This document shows, piece by piece, positions 53,845 through 62,779 of a stretch of DNA of 64,000 bases (its first letter is position 1; each line of letters begins with the position of its first letter). The stretch is from NCBI GenBank assembly GCA_963840055.1, contig CAWIXM010000030.1, forward strand, positions 1 through 64,000, given 5' to 3'. Made by a program: the position numbers and the translations under genes. A model generated the notes under the pieces. It ran no database searches. It worked only from the letters and a program-made list of their open reading frames with translations, and was not told where the DNA came from. Origin of the DNA: Rhodoplanes sp963840055. Its GTDB lineage: Bacteria; Pseudomonadota; Alphaproteobacteria; Rhizobiales; Xanthobacteraceae.

Positions 53845-54463
53845 TCAGCGCGCTGGCCGCTTGCGCAGCGCACGTTTTGTCGGAAAGCTCCTCGCAAATC
53901 TCGACCACGCTCTCATGATTGGCCGTTTGTCGTCGGCCAGCAAGAGATGCAGCGCAAGTCCGTCGAGCATGATCATGATGACGTTGACGACATCGTCCAC
54001 GTCGCGGTCGGTTTTGACCCCCTTCATATTCTTGCGAACGAGTTGCGCGATAATGGCGCGTGACTGTGCGCCGCAGTTCGCCAGAACTCTGGCGGAGCCT
54101 CTTGTCGAACAGCGCTTTGCCGAAAAACACAAAGTAGGCGCTGATGAAGTCGCGGTGCTGTTCGACGAGGATGCGCGCTCCGTCACCGAGAGTCTCAATG
54201 GTCCGCCGGGACGATCGCTTTTTCTGGACCGGCGAGAATGCCTGAAGCTGTAGCGCGAGGTGCTCCAAGGCGACGAGGGGGATTTCGTCGATGGTCCGGA
54301 AATGATGGAACAGCGTCGCTTTGCTGATTCCCACCGCACGCGTAAGCGCCGACGCGGTGAGGCCGGCAGGGCCTTCGTGCCCCAAAATGGAGACCGCCGC
54401 CTCAATAATCGCGGCGCGTGTGTCTCTCGGGGGCACTTTTTCTTTGCGCTTGCTGTCCGGCAT
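53845..54463 (-). pseudogene. TetR-family regulator, frameshifted in the ligand domain
   Basis: Residues 1-60 carry the DNA-binding domain (IIEAAVSILGHEGPAGLTAS, ALTRAVGISKATLFHHF). After ELRRTVTR, at about 54060, the frame breaks; the +1 frame continues AIIAQLVRKNMKGVKTDRDV and VIMIMLDGLALHLLL to the end. One extra base explains it (619 bp, 618 plus 1). The repressor would regulate the divergent genes through the palindrome at 54483. If real, the lesion could relieve repression. Confidence 0.82.
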
Positions 54464-54482
54464 ATATTTTCCTAGTATCGCT

Positions 54483-54494
54483 GACCGATCGGTC
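54483..54494. promoter_or_regulatory. Probable TetR-type operator
   Basis: Perfect 12-bp palindrome GACCGATCGGTC, followed by a further CGGTCGG half-like repeat. It lies in the 71-bp gap between the TetR gene and the divergent SpoIIAA-like gene. Such sites are typical for TetR autoregulation and control of the divergent operon. Confidence 0.65.
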
Positions 54495-54534
54495 GGTCGG
54501 CAAGGCCAATTATGCTGATAATGAGGGTCGCGCC

Positions 54535-54909
54535 ATGATCACGCTGCTGGAAGGATTTCCCGACAATGTTGTCGCCGTTCGCGCGGAAGGGCAAGTCACG
54601 GCGCAGGATTATGACAAGGTCCTGATTCCTGCGGTCGAAACGGCGCTCACGCGAAGCAAAAGGCTGCGATTTTATTATGAAATCGGACCGGGATTCACCG
54701 GAATGGATCTGGGCGCGATGCTGAAGGACATCGGCGTTGGGTTCGGCCATCTCGGCCAATGGGAACGTATCGCGGTCGTCACCGACATCGACTGGATCAA
54801 GCATGCCACGCAGCTGTTCGGGTTCTTGCTGCCTTCAAAGACGGACGTATTTGGAATAGCGCAGGCGGCGGATGCTAAAGCCTGGATTGGCGATGAAAAT
54901 CCTAATTAG
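54535..54909 (+). CDS. SpoIIAA/STAS-like protein
   Basis: 124 residues from the ATG at 54535 (MITLLEGFPDNVVAVRAEGQ). Alternating strands and helices: VTAQDYDKVLIPAVETAL, LRFYYEIGPGFTGMDLGAML, WERIAVVTDIDWIKHA. This is the SpoIIAA-like fold of uncharacterised stress-linked proteins. It overlaps the next gene by 17 nt and is likely under the divergent TetR regulator. Confidence 0.82.
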   Translation: MITLLEGFPDNVVAVRAEGQVTAQDYDKVLIPAVETALTRSKRLRFYYEIGPGFTGMDLGAMLKDIGVGFGHLGQWERIAVVTDIDWIKHATQLFGFLLPSKTDVFGIAQAADAKAWIGDENPN

Positions 54910-56068
54910 CGGCGCAGGCATCGCCGGGCCAACGCTTGCCTATTGGCTCAAGCGGTACGGATTTGCGCCAACCCTGGTGGAGCGCGCCCCGGGCCTGCGA
55001 TCCGGCGGATATGTAATCGACTTTTGGGGACTTGGCTACGACATCGCGGAGATGATGGGGCTGTTTCCGGCGCTGTCGCAAGTCGGTTACCATATGCAGG
55101 AACTTCGCGTCGTCGACAGCGGTAACGCGCGCGTAGCGGGGTTCGGCACGCGAGTCTTTTCGGAACTGACTGGTGGCCGCTTCATCACCGTGGGGCGAAG
55201 CGATCTTTCCCGGCTGATCTTCGAGACGATTCAGCGCGACTGCGAAGTCATTTTCGATGACTGCATTGTCAAGCTGGAAGAGGATGCGGCCGGAATAGGC
55301 GTGAGGTTCGAACGCAGCGGCGAACGCCGCTTCGATCTGGTCGTCGGCGCGGATGGTCTACATTCGGGCGTGCGGCGTCTTGTCTTTGGTCCGCAGGAGC
55401 GCTGCGAGGCGCGGCTGGGCTACATGGTTGCCGCTTTCGAGACGGCGGGTTACCGGCCGCGGGACGAGCGCGTCTATGTCATTCATGGCGTCCCGGGCCG
55501 GCAGGTCGCGCGCTTCGCTCTGCACCAGGATCGCACCTTGTTCCTGTTCATATTCGTCGGCGAGCTTGACGTCGGGCATGACATCGGCGCGCAGAAAGCA
55601 ATTCTGATGGACCAATTCGGGAACGTCGGCTGGGAATGCCCGCGGATTCTCGAAGCGCTTGATCGCTGCGACGATCTCTATTTCGATCGCGTCAGTCAGA
55701 TCAAAATCGATCACTGGTCGCGCGGGCGCGTCGTGCTTGCGGGCGATGCTGCATCGTGCATTTCGCTGCTCGGCGGGCAGGGCACAGCGCTCGCCATGAC
55801 TGCGGCTTACGTTCTTGCCGGAGAGCTTGCGAAGTCGCGCGGTCAGTACGCCGAAGCGTTCCAGCGCTACGAGCAGCTTTTGCGGCCCTACCTCGCCATC
55901 AAGCAGAGAGCCGCCGAGCGCTTCGCCAGCGCATTCGTCCCGAGAACGCCGTTCGGGCTGTGGGTGCGCAATGCCGTCATGAAGGCGTTTGCGATTCCGT
56001 CTCTGGCGCGGATGACTTTCGGACGGGACATTGCCGACCAACTCACGCTACCTCGGTATTCCGTGTGA
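54893..56068 (+). CDS. FAD-dependent monooxygenase (PHBH/TetX-like)
   Basis: 391 residues from MKILISGAGIAGPTLAYWLK (GxGxxG at 8-13). RSGGYVIDFWGLGYDIAEMM, LVVGADGLHSGVRRLVFG (DG motif) and RVVLAGDAASCISLLGGQGT (GD motif) mark class A flavin monooxygenases, close to TetX-type and antibiotic or aromatic hydroxylases. Second gene of the TetR-controlled unit. Substrate unknown. Confidence 0.87.
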   Translation: MKILISGAGIAGPTLAYWLKRYGFAPTLVERAPGLRSGGYVIDFWGLGYDIAEMMGLFPALSQVGYHMQELRVVDSGNARVAGFGTRVFSELTGGRFITVGRSDLSRLIFETIQRDCEVIFDDCIVKLEEDAAGIGVRFERSGERRFDLVVGADGLHSGVRRLVFGPQERCEARLGYMVAAFETAGYRPRDERVYVIHGVPGRQVARFALHQDRTLFLFIFVGELDVGHDIGAQKAILMDQFGNVGWECPRILEALDRCDDLYFDRVSQIKIDHWSRGRVVLAGDAASCISLLGGQGTALAMTAAYVLAGELAKSRGQYAEAFQRYEQLLRPYLAIKQRAAERFASAFVPRTPFGLWVRNAVMKAFAIPSLARMTFGRDIADQLTLPRYSV

Positions 56069-56168
56069 ACGCGCCTGCCGAGCGGGTTGGGTTTGCGCGC
56101 CACCGGCGGAAAACAATGGCGCTCCGATCGGAGGCGTTGCTTTTCGAGCCGACATCGATCCTGGCGCG

Positions 56169-57536
56169 TCAGTCCAGATCGCCGAACGCCGCTTCTTGCT
56201 TCGCCAGCGAGGCGAAGTGATTGCTGCGCTGCAGCCAGACCAGCAGGACGAGACTTGGGATCGCGACGACGGCGCTCAGCATGAAGAACGTGCCCCAGCC
56301 GACGGCTTCGGCAAGAAAGCCCGCACTCGACGCGAGGTAGGTGCGTCCGATCGCAGCGAGCGCGGTGAGCAGCGCATATTGGGTCGCCGTGTGCAGCGGG
56401 CTTTTGCACAGTGCTGAGAGATAGGCCACGAACACGACCGTGCCGATCGCGCCGGTGAAGTTCTCGACGATGATCGTGATGGTGAGGGCCCAGAGCTTGA
56501 CGCCGACATGGGCCTGCCAAGTGAACACGAAATTCGAAACCATCTGTAGGATCGCCCCGATCCATAGGCTGGCCGCAATCGGAAAAGCGCGGAACACGAC
56601 GCCGCCTGCGAACCCGCCGATGAGGGTCGCGGCGAGCCCCACGCCCTTGACGATCGCGGCGTAGTCGTTGCGAGAAAAGCCGAGATCGATCACGAAGGGC
56701 GCGGTCATCGTCCCCGCGAAGGCGTCGCACAGCTTGTAGAGGATGACGAAGGTGAGCACGACGAACGCGCTATCGCGGGTGAGAAACTCGGAAAATGCGC
56801 CGACCGCAGAGGTTACTACCCGCTGCAATGGTTTGCCGGTCCGGTGTTCGGCCGCAGCGGTTACGTTCTTCGGTTCGCGGGCAATCAGCGTCGTGAAAAT
56901 GCCGATCACCACCAGGGTGGCCATCGTGTAATAGCCCCACGCCCAGGCGTCGCCCTTGCTCAGACCGAGCCCCTCAAACCCCGTCACCAGAAACAGCGCG
57001 CCGGCGGTCGAGGCAAGCGTGCCGATACGATAGGCGGCGACGTAGGAGGCCATCCCGGCCCCCTGTTCGTTGTCGGGCAAGCTTTCCACCCGAAAGGCGT
57101 CGATGACGATGTCCTGGGTCGCCGAGGCGGCCGCGACCAGCAAAGCCCCGAATGCGACCAGGAGCGGGGTCGTGGCGGGATCGCAGGCGCCGAGGAAGAT
57201 GATCGCCGCGATCAGCAGGAACTGGGTGAGCAATAGCCAGCCGCGCCGCCGGCCGAACCAGCGCGACAGCAGCGGCACATCAAGCGCGTCGACCACGGGC
57301 GCCCAGATGAATTTCAGGGTATAGGGCGTCCCCACCAGCGCAAACAGGCCGATGGTGCCGAGATCGACCCCGGTCTCGCGCATCCACACAAGCAGCGTCG
57401 AGCCGGACAGCGCCAGCGGCAGGCCCGACGAAAACCCGAGAAACATCACGACCAGCACCCGGGGGCGCAGGTAGACGGCAAGCGTGTTGACGAAGGAGGG
57501 CCGGGCGGCAGGCGCGAGCTCGGGGGTCGAGGTCAT
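56169..57536 (-). CDS. AmpG-like MFS muropeptide permease
   Basis: 455 residues and about 12 membrane helices. The opening VLVVMFLGFSSGLPLALSGS and FIWAPVVDALDVPLLSRWFG RRRGW segment are typical of AmpG, as is ASATQDIVIDAFRVESL. Imports GlcNAc-anhydroMurNAc peptides for cell-wall recycling. The C-terminal half has IIVENFTGAIGTVVFVAYL. Convergent with the flavoprotein gene. Confidence 0.88.
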   Translation of the reverse strand: MTSTPELAPAARPSFVNTLAVYLRPRVLVVMFLGFSSGLPLALSGSTLLVWMRETGVDLGTIGLFALVGTPYTLKFIWAPVVDALDVPLLSRWFGRRRGWLLLTQFLLIAAIIFLGACDPATTPLLVAFGALLVAAASATQDIVIDAFRVESLPDNEQGAGMASYVAAYRIGTLASTAGALFLVTGFEGLGLSKGDAWAWGYYTMATLVVIGIFTTLIAREPKNVTAAAEHRTGKPLQRVVTSAVGAFSEFLTRDSAFVVLTFVILYKLCDAFAGTMTAPFVIDLGFSRNDYAAIVKGVGLAATLIGGFAGGVVFRAFPIAASLWIGAILQMVSNFVFTWQAHVGVKLWALTITIIVENFTGAIGTVVFVAYLSALCKSPLHTATQYALLTALAAIGRTYLASSAGFLAEAVGWGTFFMLSAVVAIPSLVLLVWLQRSNHFASLAKQEAAFGDLD

Positions 57537-57664
57537 GCAAACTCTATCGGTGGTGGAGCCTTAGCCCAAGGCTTGCAGCCGATTGGGTTCGTTTTTGGGT
57601 CGGCCGGGACGAATCACAGGGCGAACCATTTGACGCATCGGGCCTCTCTGCTTACATCGCAGGC

Positions 57665-58186
57665 ATGGCGTTGCGCGACATTATCAAGCTTCCCGATAAG
57701 CGGCTAAGGCTCGTTTCCGATCCAGTGGATAAGGTCGACGCCGAGCTCAAGCGGCTGGTCGAGGACATGTTCGAAACAATGTACGACGCGCCCGGCATCG
57801 GGCTGGCGGCGATCCAAGTCGGCGTGGCGAAGCGCGTGGTCACCATGGATATCTCCAAGAAGGAGGATGCCAAAAACCCGCGCGTGTTCATCAATCCGGA
57901 GATCCTGTGGTCGTCGGACGAAAAGTCGGTCTACGAGGAGGGCTGCCTGTCGATCCCGGACATTCATGAGGACGTGGAGCGGCCGGCGCGGGTGATCGTC
58001 CGCTACCTCGATCTTGCGGGAAAAACGCAGGAAAGCGAGGCCGAGGGCCTGTTCGCCACCTGCATCCAGCACGAGATCGACCACCTGAACGGCGTCCTTT
58101 TCATCGATCATATTTCGAAGCTAAAGCGCGACCGCATCGTTAAGAAATTCACCAAGGCGGCGAAACGGGCAGTCGAACCGGCCTGA
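57665..58186 (+). CDS. def: Peptide deformylase
   Basis: 173 residues. The three conserved motifs are GIGLAAIQVG (45-54), EEGCLSIP with metal-ligand C94, and QHEIDHLNG with H136, E137 and H140. Removes the N-formyl group from nascent proteins. Followed 51 bp later by fmt, its functional counterpart. Confidence 0.97.
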   Translation: MALRDIIKLPDKRLRLVSDPVDKVDAELKRLVEDMFETMYDAPGIGLAAIQVGVAKRVVTMDISKKEDAKNPRVFINPEILWSSDEKSVYEEGCLSIPDIHEDVERPARVIVRYLDLAGKTQESEAEGLFATCIQHEIDHLNGVLFIDHISKLKRDRIVKKFTKAAKRAVEPA

Positions 58187-58237
58187 CCGAGGGCCGGGCA
58201 ACCACCGTCGCCGACGTGAGGAACTGCCAGACACAAG

Positions 58238-59176
58238 ATGCCGCTGCGCCTCGTCTTCATGGGTACGCCGGACTTCGCCGTTCCGACGCTGGTTGAGATT
58301 GTCGGCCGCGGACACGAGGTCATCGCCGTCTATACGCGTGCGCCCAAGCCTGCCGGCCGGGGGATGGAGCTGCAGCCGAGCCCCGTCGAGCGGAAGGCGC
58401 GTCAGTTCGCACTGCCGGTGCTCACGCCGGCCAGCCTGAAGGGCGAGGATGTGCGGGCGGAATTCCGCGCCCATGGGGCGGACGCCGCCGTGGTGGTCGC
58501 CTACGGATTGATCCTGCCTAAGCCCATCCTCGATGCGCCGCCGCTCGGCTGCTTCAACTTGCACGCTTCGGCGTTACCGCGCTGGCGCGGCGCTGCCCCG
58601 ATCAACCGCGCGATCATCGAGGGCGACGCCGAAACCGCCGTGATGGTCATGCGCATGGACGAGGGGCTCGACACCGGTCCCATCGCGATGGCTGAGCGCG
58701 TCGCGATTGGTCCCGACATGACCGCGGGCGAATTGCACGACCAGCTTGCACGGCTCGGGGCTGATCTGATGGTTCGCGCGCTCGCGGCGCTGGAGCGAGG
58801 ATCGCTCACGCTCACGCCGCAGCCGGAGATTGGCGTCACCTACGCCGCCAAGATCGACAAAAACGAGACCCGCATCGACTGGCGACAGCCCTGGAAGCGG
58901 GTGCACGACCATTGCCGCGGGCTGTCGCCGTTTCCCGGCGCGTGGTTCGAGATGAGCGGAAGCGAAGGCAAGCCCCCGGCGCGCGTGAAAGTCCTGCGCA
59001 CGACGAAAGGGGAGGGGACAGGGACGCCGGGCATGGCGCTCGACGACAAGCTCACCATCGCCTGTGGCGAAGGCGCGGTCCGCATCCTCCAACTGCAGCG
59101 CGCGGGCCGCGGACCAATGAATGCCGAGGAATTCTTGCGCGGGACGCCCTTACCGGCTGGGACACGGCTCGCGTGA
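58238..59176 (+). CDS. fmt: Methionyl-tRNA formyltransferase
   Basis: 312 residues. MGTPDFAVPTLVEI, the folate site and HASALPRWRGAAPINRAI with the catalytic Asn-His-Asp arrangement, then YAAKIDKNETRIDW of the C-terminal tRNA-binding domain. Formylates initiator Met-tRNA. Ordinary def-fmt-truA order for Hyphomicrobiales. Confidence 0.97.
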   Translation: MPLRLVFMGTPDFAVPTLVEIVGRGHEVIAVYTRAPKPAGRGMELQPSPVERKARQFALPVLTPASLKGEDVRAEFRAHGADAAVVVAYGLILPKPILDAPPLGCFNLHASALPRWRGAAPINRAIIEGDAETAVMVMRMDEGLDTGPIAMAERVAIGPDMTAGELHDQLARLGADLMVRALAALERGSLTLTPQPEIGVTYAAKIDKNETRIDWRQPWKRVHDHCRGLSPFPGAWFEMSGSEGKPPARVKVLRTTKGEGTGTPGMALDDKLTIACGEGAVRILQLQRAGRGPMNAEEFLRGTPLPAGTRLA

Positions 59177-59261
59177 GCGTACGGCCGCTTTCAACGGACG
59201 CGCCAACGGCCGACCAAGTCCGCTATCCTGCGACCTTCGGTCGGTTTGATTGAGCTGTTGG

Positions 59262-59999
59262 ATGCCTCGCTACAAGCTCGTAATCGAATATGACGGCGCG
59301 CCGTTCGTCGGCTGGCAAGTGCAGGAGAACGGCGTTTCGGTGCAGGCCGCCCTCGAAGCCGCCGTTGCGGCGTTCTGCGGCGAGGCCGTATCGGTGCGCG
59401 GAGCGGGCCGCACCGACGCGGGCGTGCATGCGCTCGGCCAAGTCGCCCATGTCGATCTCAGCCGCGAATGGGATACCGACACGGTGCGCGACGCGATCAA
59501 TGCGCATCTCAAGCCGCACCCGATCGCGGTGCTGTCGGCCGAGATCGCGCCGGCTACGTTTGACGCCCGCTTTTCCGCGCTGAAGCGCCACTATCTCTAC
59601 CGCATCGTCAACCGGCGCGCGCCGCTTGCGCTGGAAGCCTTGCGGGCCTGGCGCATCGCCCGCCCGCTCGATGCGGAGGCGATGCACGCGGCTGCGCAGC
59701 GCCTCGTCGGGCGGCACGATTTCACCACCTTCCGCGCCGCCGAGTGCCAGGCGAAATCGCCGGTGAAAACGCTCGACCGCCTCGATGTGCAGCGGTGCGG
59801 CGAGGAAGTGCGCATCCACGCCTCCGCGCGCTCCTTCCTGCATCATCAGGTGCGCTCGATGGTGGGCTCGCTCGCACTCGTGGGGGAAGGCAAGTGGAGC
59901 ACGGATGATCTCGCCCGTGCGCTAGAGGCGTGCGACCGCACGGCCTGCGGCCCAGTCGCCCCGCCCGACGGGCTTTATCTCGTCAACGTGGAGTATTGA
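59262..59999 (+). CDS. truA: tRNA pseudouridine(38-40) synthase TruA
   Basis: 245 residues from the ATG at 59262 (MPRYKLVIEYDGAPFVGWQV). The catalytic Asp is in RGAGRTDAGVHALGQ; RHYLYRIVN and FLHHQVRSMVGSL are conserved TruA segments. Modifies the anticodon arm of many tRNAs. Confidence 0.97.
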   Translation: MPRYKLVIEYDGAPFVGWQVQENGVSVQAALEAAVAAFCGEAVSVRGAGRTDAGVHALGQVAHVDLSREWDTDTVRDAINAHLKPHPIAVLSAEIAPATFDARFSALKRHYLYRIVNRRAPLALEALRAWRIARPLDAEAMHAAAQRLVGRHDFTTFRAAECQAKSPVKTLDRLDVQRCGEEVRIHASARSFLHHQVRSMVGSLALVGEGKWSTDDLARALEACDRTACGPVAPPDGLYLVNVEY

Positions 60000-60007
60000 G
60001 ATCGTCA

Positions 60008-60108
60008 GAGCATTTTCCGGCGAAGTGGGAACCGGTTCGCCGCAGAAAATGCGACCACTAAAGGATAGCCAGAGCGAATTCCGCTTCCATTGGAACGGAA
60101 TTCGCTCT
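60008..60108. repeat. Compound palindromic element, copy e (inverted)
   Basis: Module 2 comes first (GCATTTTCCGGCGAAGTGGG...CGCAGAAAATGC, 60010-60052), then module 1 (AGAGCGAATTCCG...CGGAATTCGCTCT, 60071-60108): the reverse order of copy d. It lies between convergent truA and dapE. Confidence 0.85.
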
Positions 60109-60121
60109 GGGAACGGCTTGA

Positions 60122-60230
60122 GCGTCATTCCGGAAGCCGAGTAAAGCGAGGCTGTCCGGAATCCATAATCGTGGGTCTTAAGAAGTTTGGGTTCCGGGCT
60201 CGGCGCTGCGCGGCGCCCCGGAATGACGAC
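60122..60230. repeat. RPE-like dispersed palindrome
   Basis: GCGTCATTCCGGAAGCCGAG at one end and CGCCCCGGAATGACGACG at the other, with TCCGGAATCC inside. Same general type as 27995-28083. It fills the rest of the truA-dapE gap. Confidence 0.6.
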
Positions 60231-60244
60231 GAATCGGTCGGCCA

Positions 60245-61404
60245 TCAACCGAAATACCGCTCCAGAATGCGCCGGTAGATTGCGGTGAGCGTGAGGAGGT
60301 CCGCGGTCGGCACGCTTTCGTCCACTTGATGCATGGTCGCATTGGCGAGACCGAATTCGACCACCGGGCAGTAGTCCTTGATGAACCGCGCGTCCGAGGT
60401 GCCGCCGGAGGTTGACAGCGCCGGCGTGCGGCCGGTCACCTCCGTAATCGCTTTGCTCACCAGCGTGACGGATGGCCCCGGCGCGGTGAGGAAGGCGTCG
60501 GCGTTGGAAGGCTCCCATTCGATCCGCCAACGCGCGCCCGCGGCGGCCTCTGCCGCGCGCTTTTCAATCAGCGCCTTGAGCGAAGTTTGCGTGTGACAAT
60601 CATTGAAGCGGATATTGAAGCGCGCGCGCGCTTCTCCAGGGATGACGTTCACCGATCGGGTTGCCGACATCGACGGAGGTGAATTCGAGGTTCGACGCAT
60701 CGAAATGCGCGCTGCCGCGATCCAGCGGTTGCGACAACAGCGCATCGACGATTCGGATCAAGCGGGGAATGGGGTTGTCGGCAAGGTGCGGATAGGCGAC
60801 GTGCCCCTGCGTTCCGGTGACGATCAGCGTGCCGTTGAGCGAGCCGCGCCGGCCGATCTTTGATCATGTCGCCGAGCGCGGCCGGGTTGGTCGGTTCGCC
60901 GAGGATGCAGTGGTCAAATGCTTCGCCGCACGCCGCCGCCCATTGCAGGAGCTTGACCGTGCCGTTTACTGCGACGCCTTCCTCGTCGCCGGTGATCAGG
61001 AACGAAATCGAGCCCTTCTGCTCGGGAGCCTTGTCGGCAAGGTAATCGAGCGCGGCAGCGACTGCGCAGGCGACCGCGCCTTTCATATCGACGGCGCCCC
61101 GCCCATAGAGCACGCCATCGGCGATGTCCGCGCCGAACGGCGGATGCGTCCATTTTGCTTCGTCGCCCGGGGGAACGACGTCGGTATGCCCGGCGAAGAC
61201 GAAATGGGGCGGCGATGAGCCGATGCGCGCGTACAGGTTCTGTACGTCGGCGAAGCCCGGCTCGGAGAACGTCACCCGCTCGACGGTGAAGCCCGCACCG
61301 GCGAGCGTCGCTTCAAGCGCGGCGAGCGCGCCGCCTTCGGCGGGCGTCACCGATTGGCAGCGGATGAGATCGCGGGCGATGGCGACGGGATCGGCGGGCA
61401 TCAT
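60245..61404 (-). pseudogene. dapE: Succinyl-diaminopimelate desuccinylase with two frameshifts
   Basis: Starts MMPADPVAIARDLIRCQSVT, overlapping the DUF805 stop. The metallopeptidase motifs FAGHTDVVPPGD, GRGAVDMKGAVA and LITGDEEG are intact. At about 60859 an extra A breaks the frame after ALGDMIK; the next frame reads IGRRGSLNGTLIVTG to FTSVDVGNP. A second extra base at about 60656 restores SVNVIPGEARARFNIRFND to the end. Removing two bases leaves 386 codons, the normal DapE size. DapE is normally essential for lysine/DAP synthesis, so sequencing error is a serious possibility. Confidence 0.9.
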
Positions 61405-61850
61405 TGGACCGGGCCAATGCGCGGTCCAAGCGGATCGGGGCCGAAGGGATTGGGTCCGCTGGTGCCCTTGCGGAAGCCGAAATCGATCAGCAGCCCGATT
61501 GCGAAGGCCAACCAAGGGATGGTGAGGGCGACGACGAGGGAACTTGGTTCATCCTCCGTCCCTGCGAGGCCGATCACGAACAGAAAATCAATCAGGGAGC
61601 TGTAGGCATAGAATGCCGCCGGCACCCAGGTCGAAATGTTGCGGTCGTGCCCGCGCTTGGCGAGAATCGCGAACTCCGGATAGCCGAAGGCGACGCTGAT
61701 GATCGAGCTGAGCCGATCTTGCCCCAGCGATTGCGCGGCAAGGTGACAGGCGAGTTCGATCAATCCGACCGTCGCAAAGGCGATCCAGAAGGTGCGGCGG
61801 CCGATGCGACCGTCGAAGCGCCAGAGAAGGTAGTTCCAATCCAAAGCCAT
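61401..61850 (-). CDS. DUF805 membrane protein
   Basis: 149 residues from the ATG at 61850 (MALDWNYLLWRFDGRIGRRT). The FDGRIGRRTFW motif and three to four hydrophobic helices define DUF805. The tail is Gly/Pro-rich (PNPFGPDPLGPRIGPV). It sits between dapD and dapE and overlaps dapE by 4 nt, an arrangement seen in related genomes. Function unknown. Confidence 0.87.
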   Translation of the reverse strand: MALDWNYLLWRFDGRIGRRTFWIAFATVGLIELACHLAAQSLGQDRLSSIISVAFGYPEFAILAKRGHDRNISTWVPAAFYAYSSLIDFLFVIGLAGTEDEPSSLVVALTIPWLAFAIGLLIDFGFRKGTSGPNPFGPDPLGPRIGPVQ

Positions 61851-61878
61851 ACTCCGCGCGAGTGGGCGGACACTGCGC

Positions 61879-62724
61879 TCAGTCGCGCAGCAGTTCGTTG
61901 ATGCTGGTCTTAGCGCGGGTCTTTGCATCGACGCGCTTGACGATCACCGCGCAGTAAAGGCCGGGGCCAGGCGCACCGTCGGGCATCGGCTTGCCGGGGA
62001 TCGTGCCCGACACCACTACCGAATAGGGCGGCACTTCGCCCTGCAGTACGGCGCCGCTTTCGCGATCGATGATTCTGGTGGACGCCCCGATGAATACCCC
62101 CATCGACAGCACCGCGCCCTCGCGCACGATCACGCCCTCGGCGACCTCCGCGCGGGCGCCGATGAAACAGTTGTCTTCGATCACCACCGGTCCGGCCTGC
62201 AGTGGCTCGAGCACGCCGCCGATCCCAGTCCCGCCGGAAATGTGGCAGTTTTTACCAATCTGCGCGCAGGAGCCCACCGTCGACCAGGTGTCGATCATGG
62301 TGCCGGTATCGACATAGGCGCCGAGATTAACGAAGGAGGGCATCAACACGACCCCCGGCGCGACATAGGCGGACCTTCGCACGATCGCGCCCGGTACCGC
62401 GCGAAAGCCCGCATCGCGGAAGCGCGCTTCGCTCCAGCCGTCGAATTTCGAGGGCACCTTGTCCCACCACGCGGCCTTGCCGGGCGCGCCCGGAATGACG
62501 CTCATGTCATTGAGGCGGAACGACAAGAGCACCGCCTTCTTGAGCCACTGATTGACCCGCCAGGACCCGTCGGATTGCTTCTCGGCAACGCGCGCTTTTC
62601 CCGCGTCAAGGAGATTGAGCGCCGCCTCGACTGCGTCGCGCACCGCCCCTTGGGTTGTCGGGCCGATGTCGTCGCGCCGCTCGAAGGCGTCGTCGATGGT
62701 TTTCGCAAGGTCGGCGTGCGTCAT
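61879..62724 (-). CDS. dapD: Tetrahydrodipicolinate N-succinyltransferase
   Basis: 281 residues. N-terminal helical domain (to about 100), left-handed beta-helix with hexapeptide repeats (AYVAPGVVLMPSFVNLGAYV, GTMIDTWSTVGSCAQIGKN), then the C-terminal domain. Acts two steps before DapE in the succinylase branch of lysine/DAP synthesis. First gene of the dapD-DUF805-dapE unit. Confidence 0.97.
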   Translation of the reverse strand: MTHADLAKTIDDAFERRDDIGPTTQGAVRDAVEAALNLLDAGKARVAEKQSDGSWRVNQWLKKAVLLSFRLNDMSVIPGAPGKAAWWDKVPSKFDGWSEARFRDAGFRAVPGAIVRRSAYVAPGVVLMPSFVNLGAYVDTGTMIDTWSTVGSCAQIGKNCHISGGTGIGGVLEPLQAGPVVIEDNCFIGARAEVAEGVIVREGAVLSMGVFIGASTRIIDRESGAVLQGEVPPYSVVVSGTIPGKPMPDGAPGPGLYCAVIVKRVDAKTRAKTSINELLRD

Positions 62725-62779
62725 GCGGGTTCCCCGGGCTCAATCGCGACCGCTTGTGTCGGGGCAGGCGCAGGGGGAG

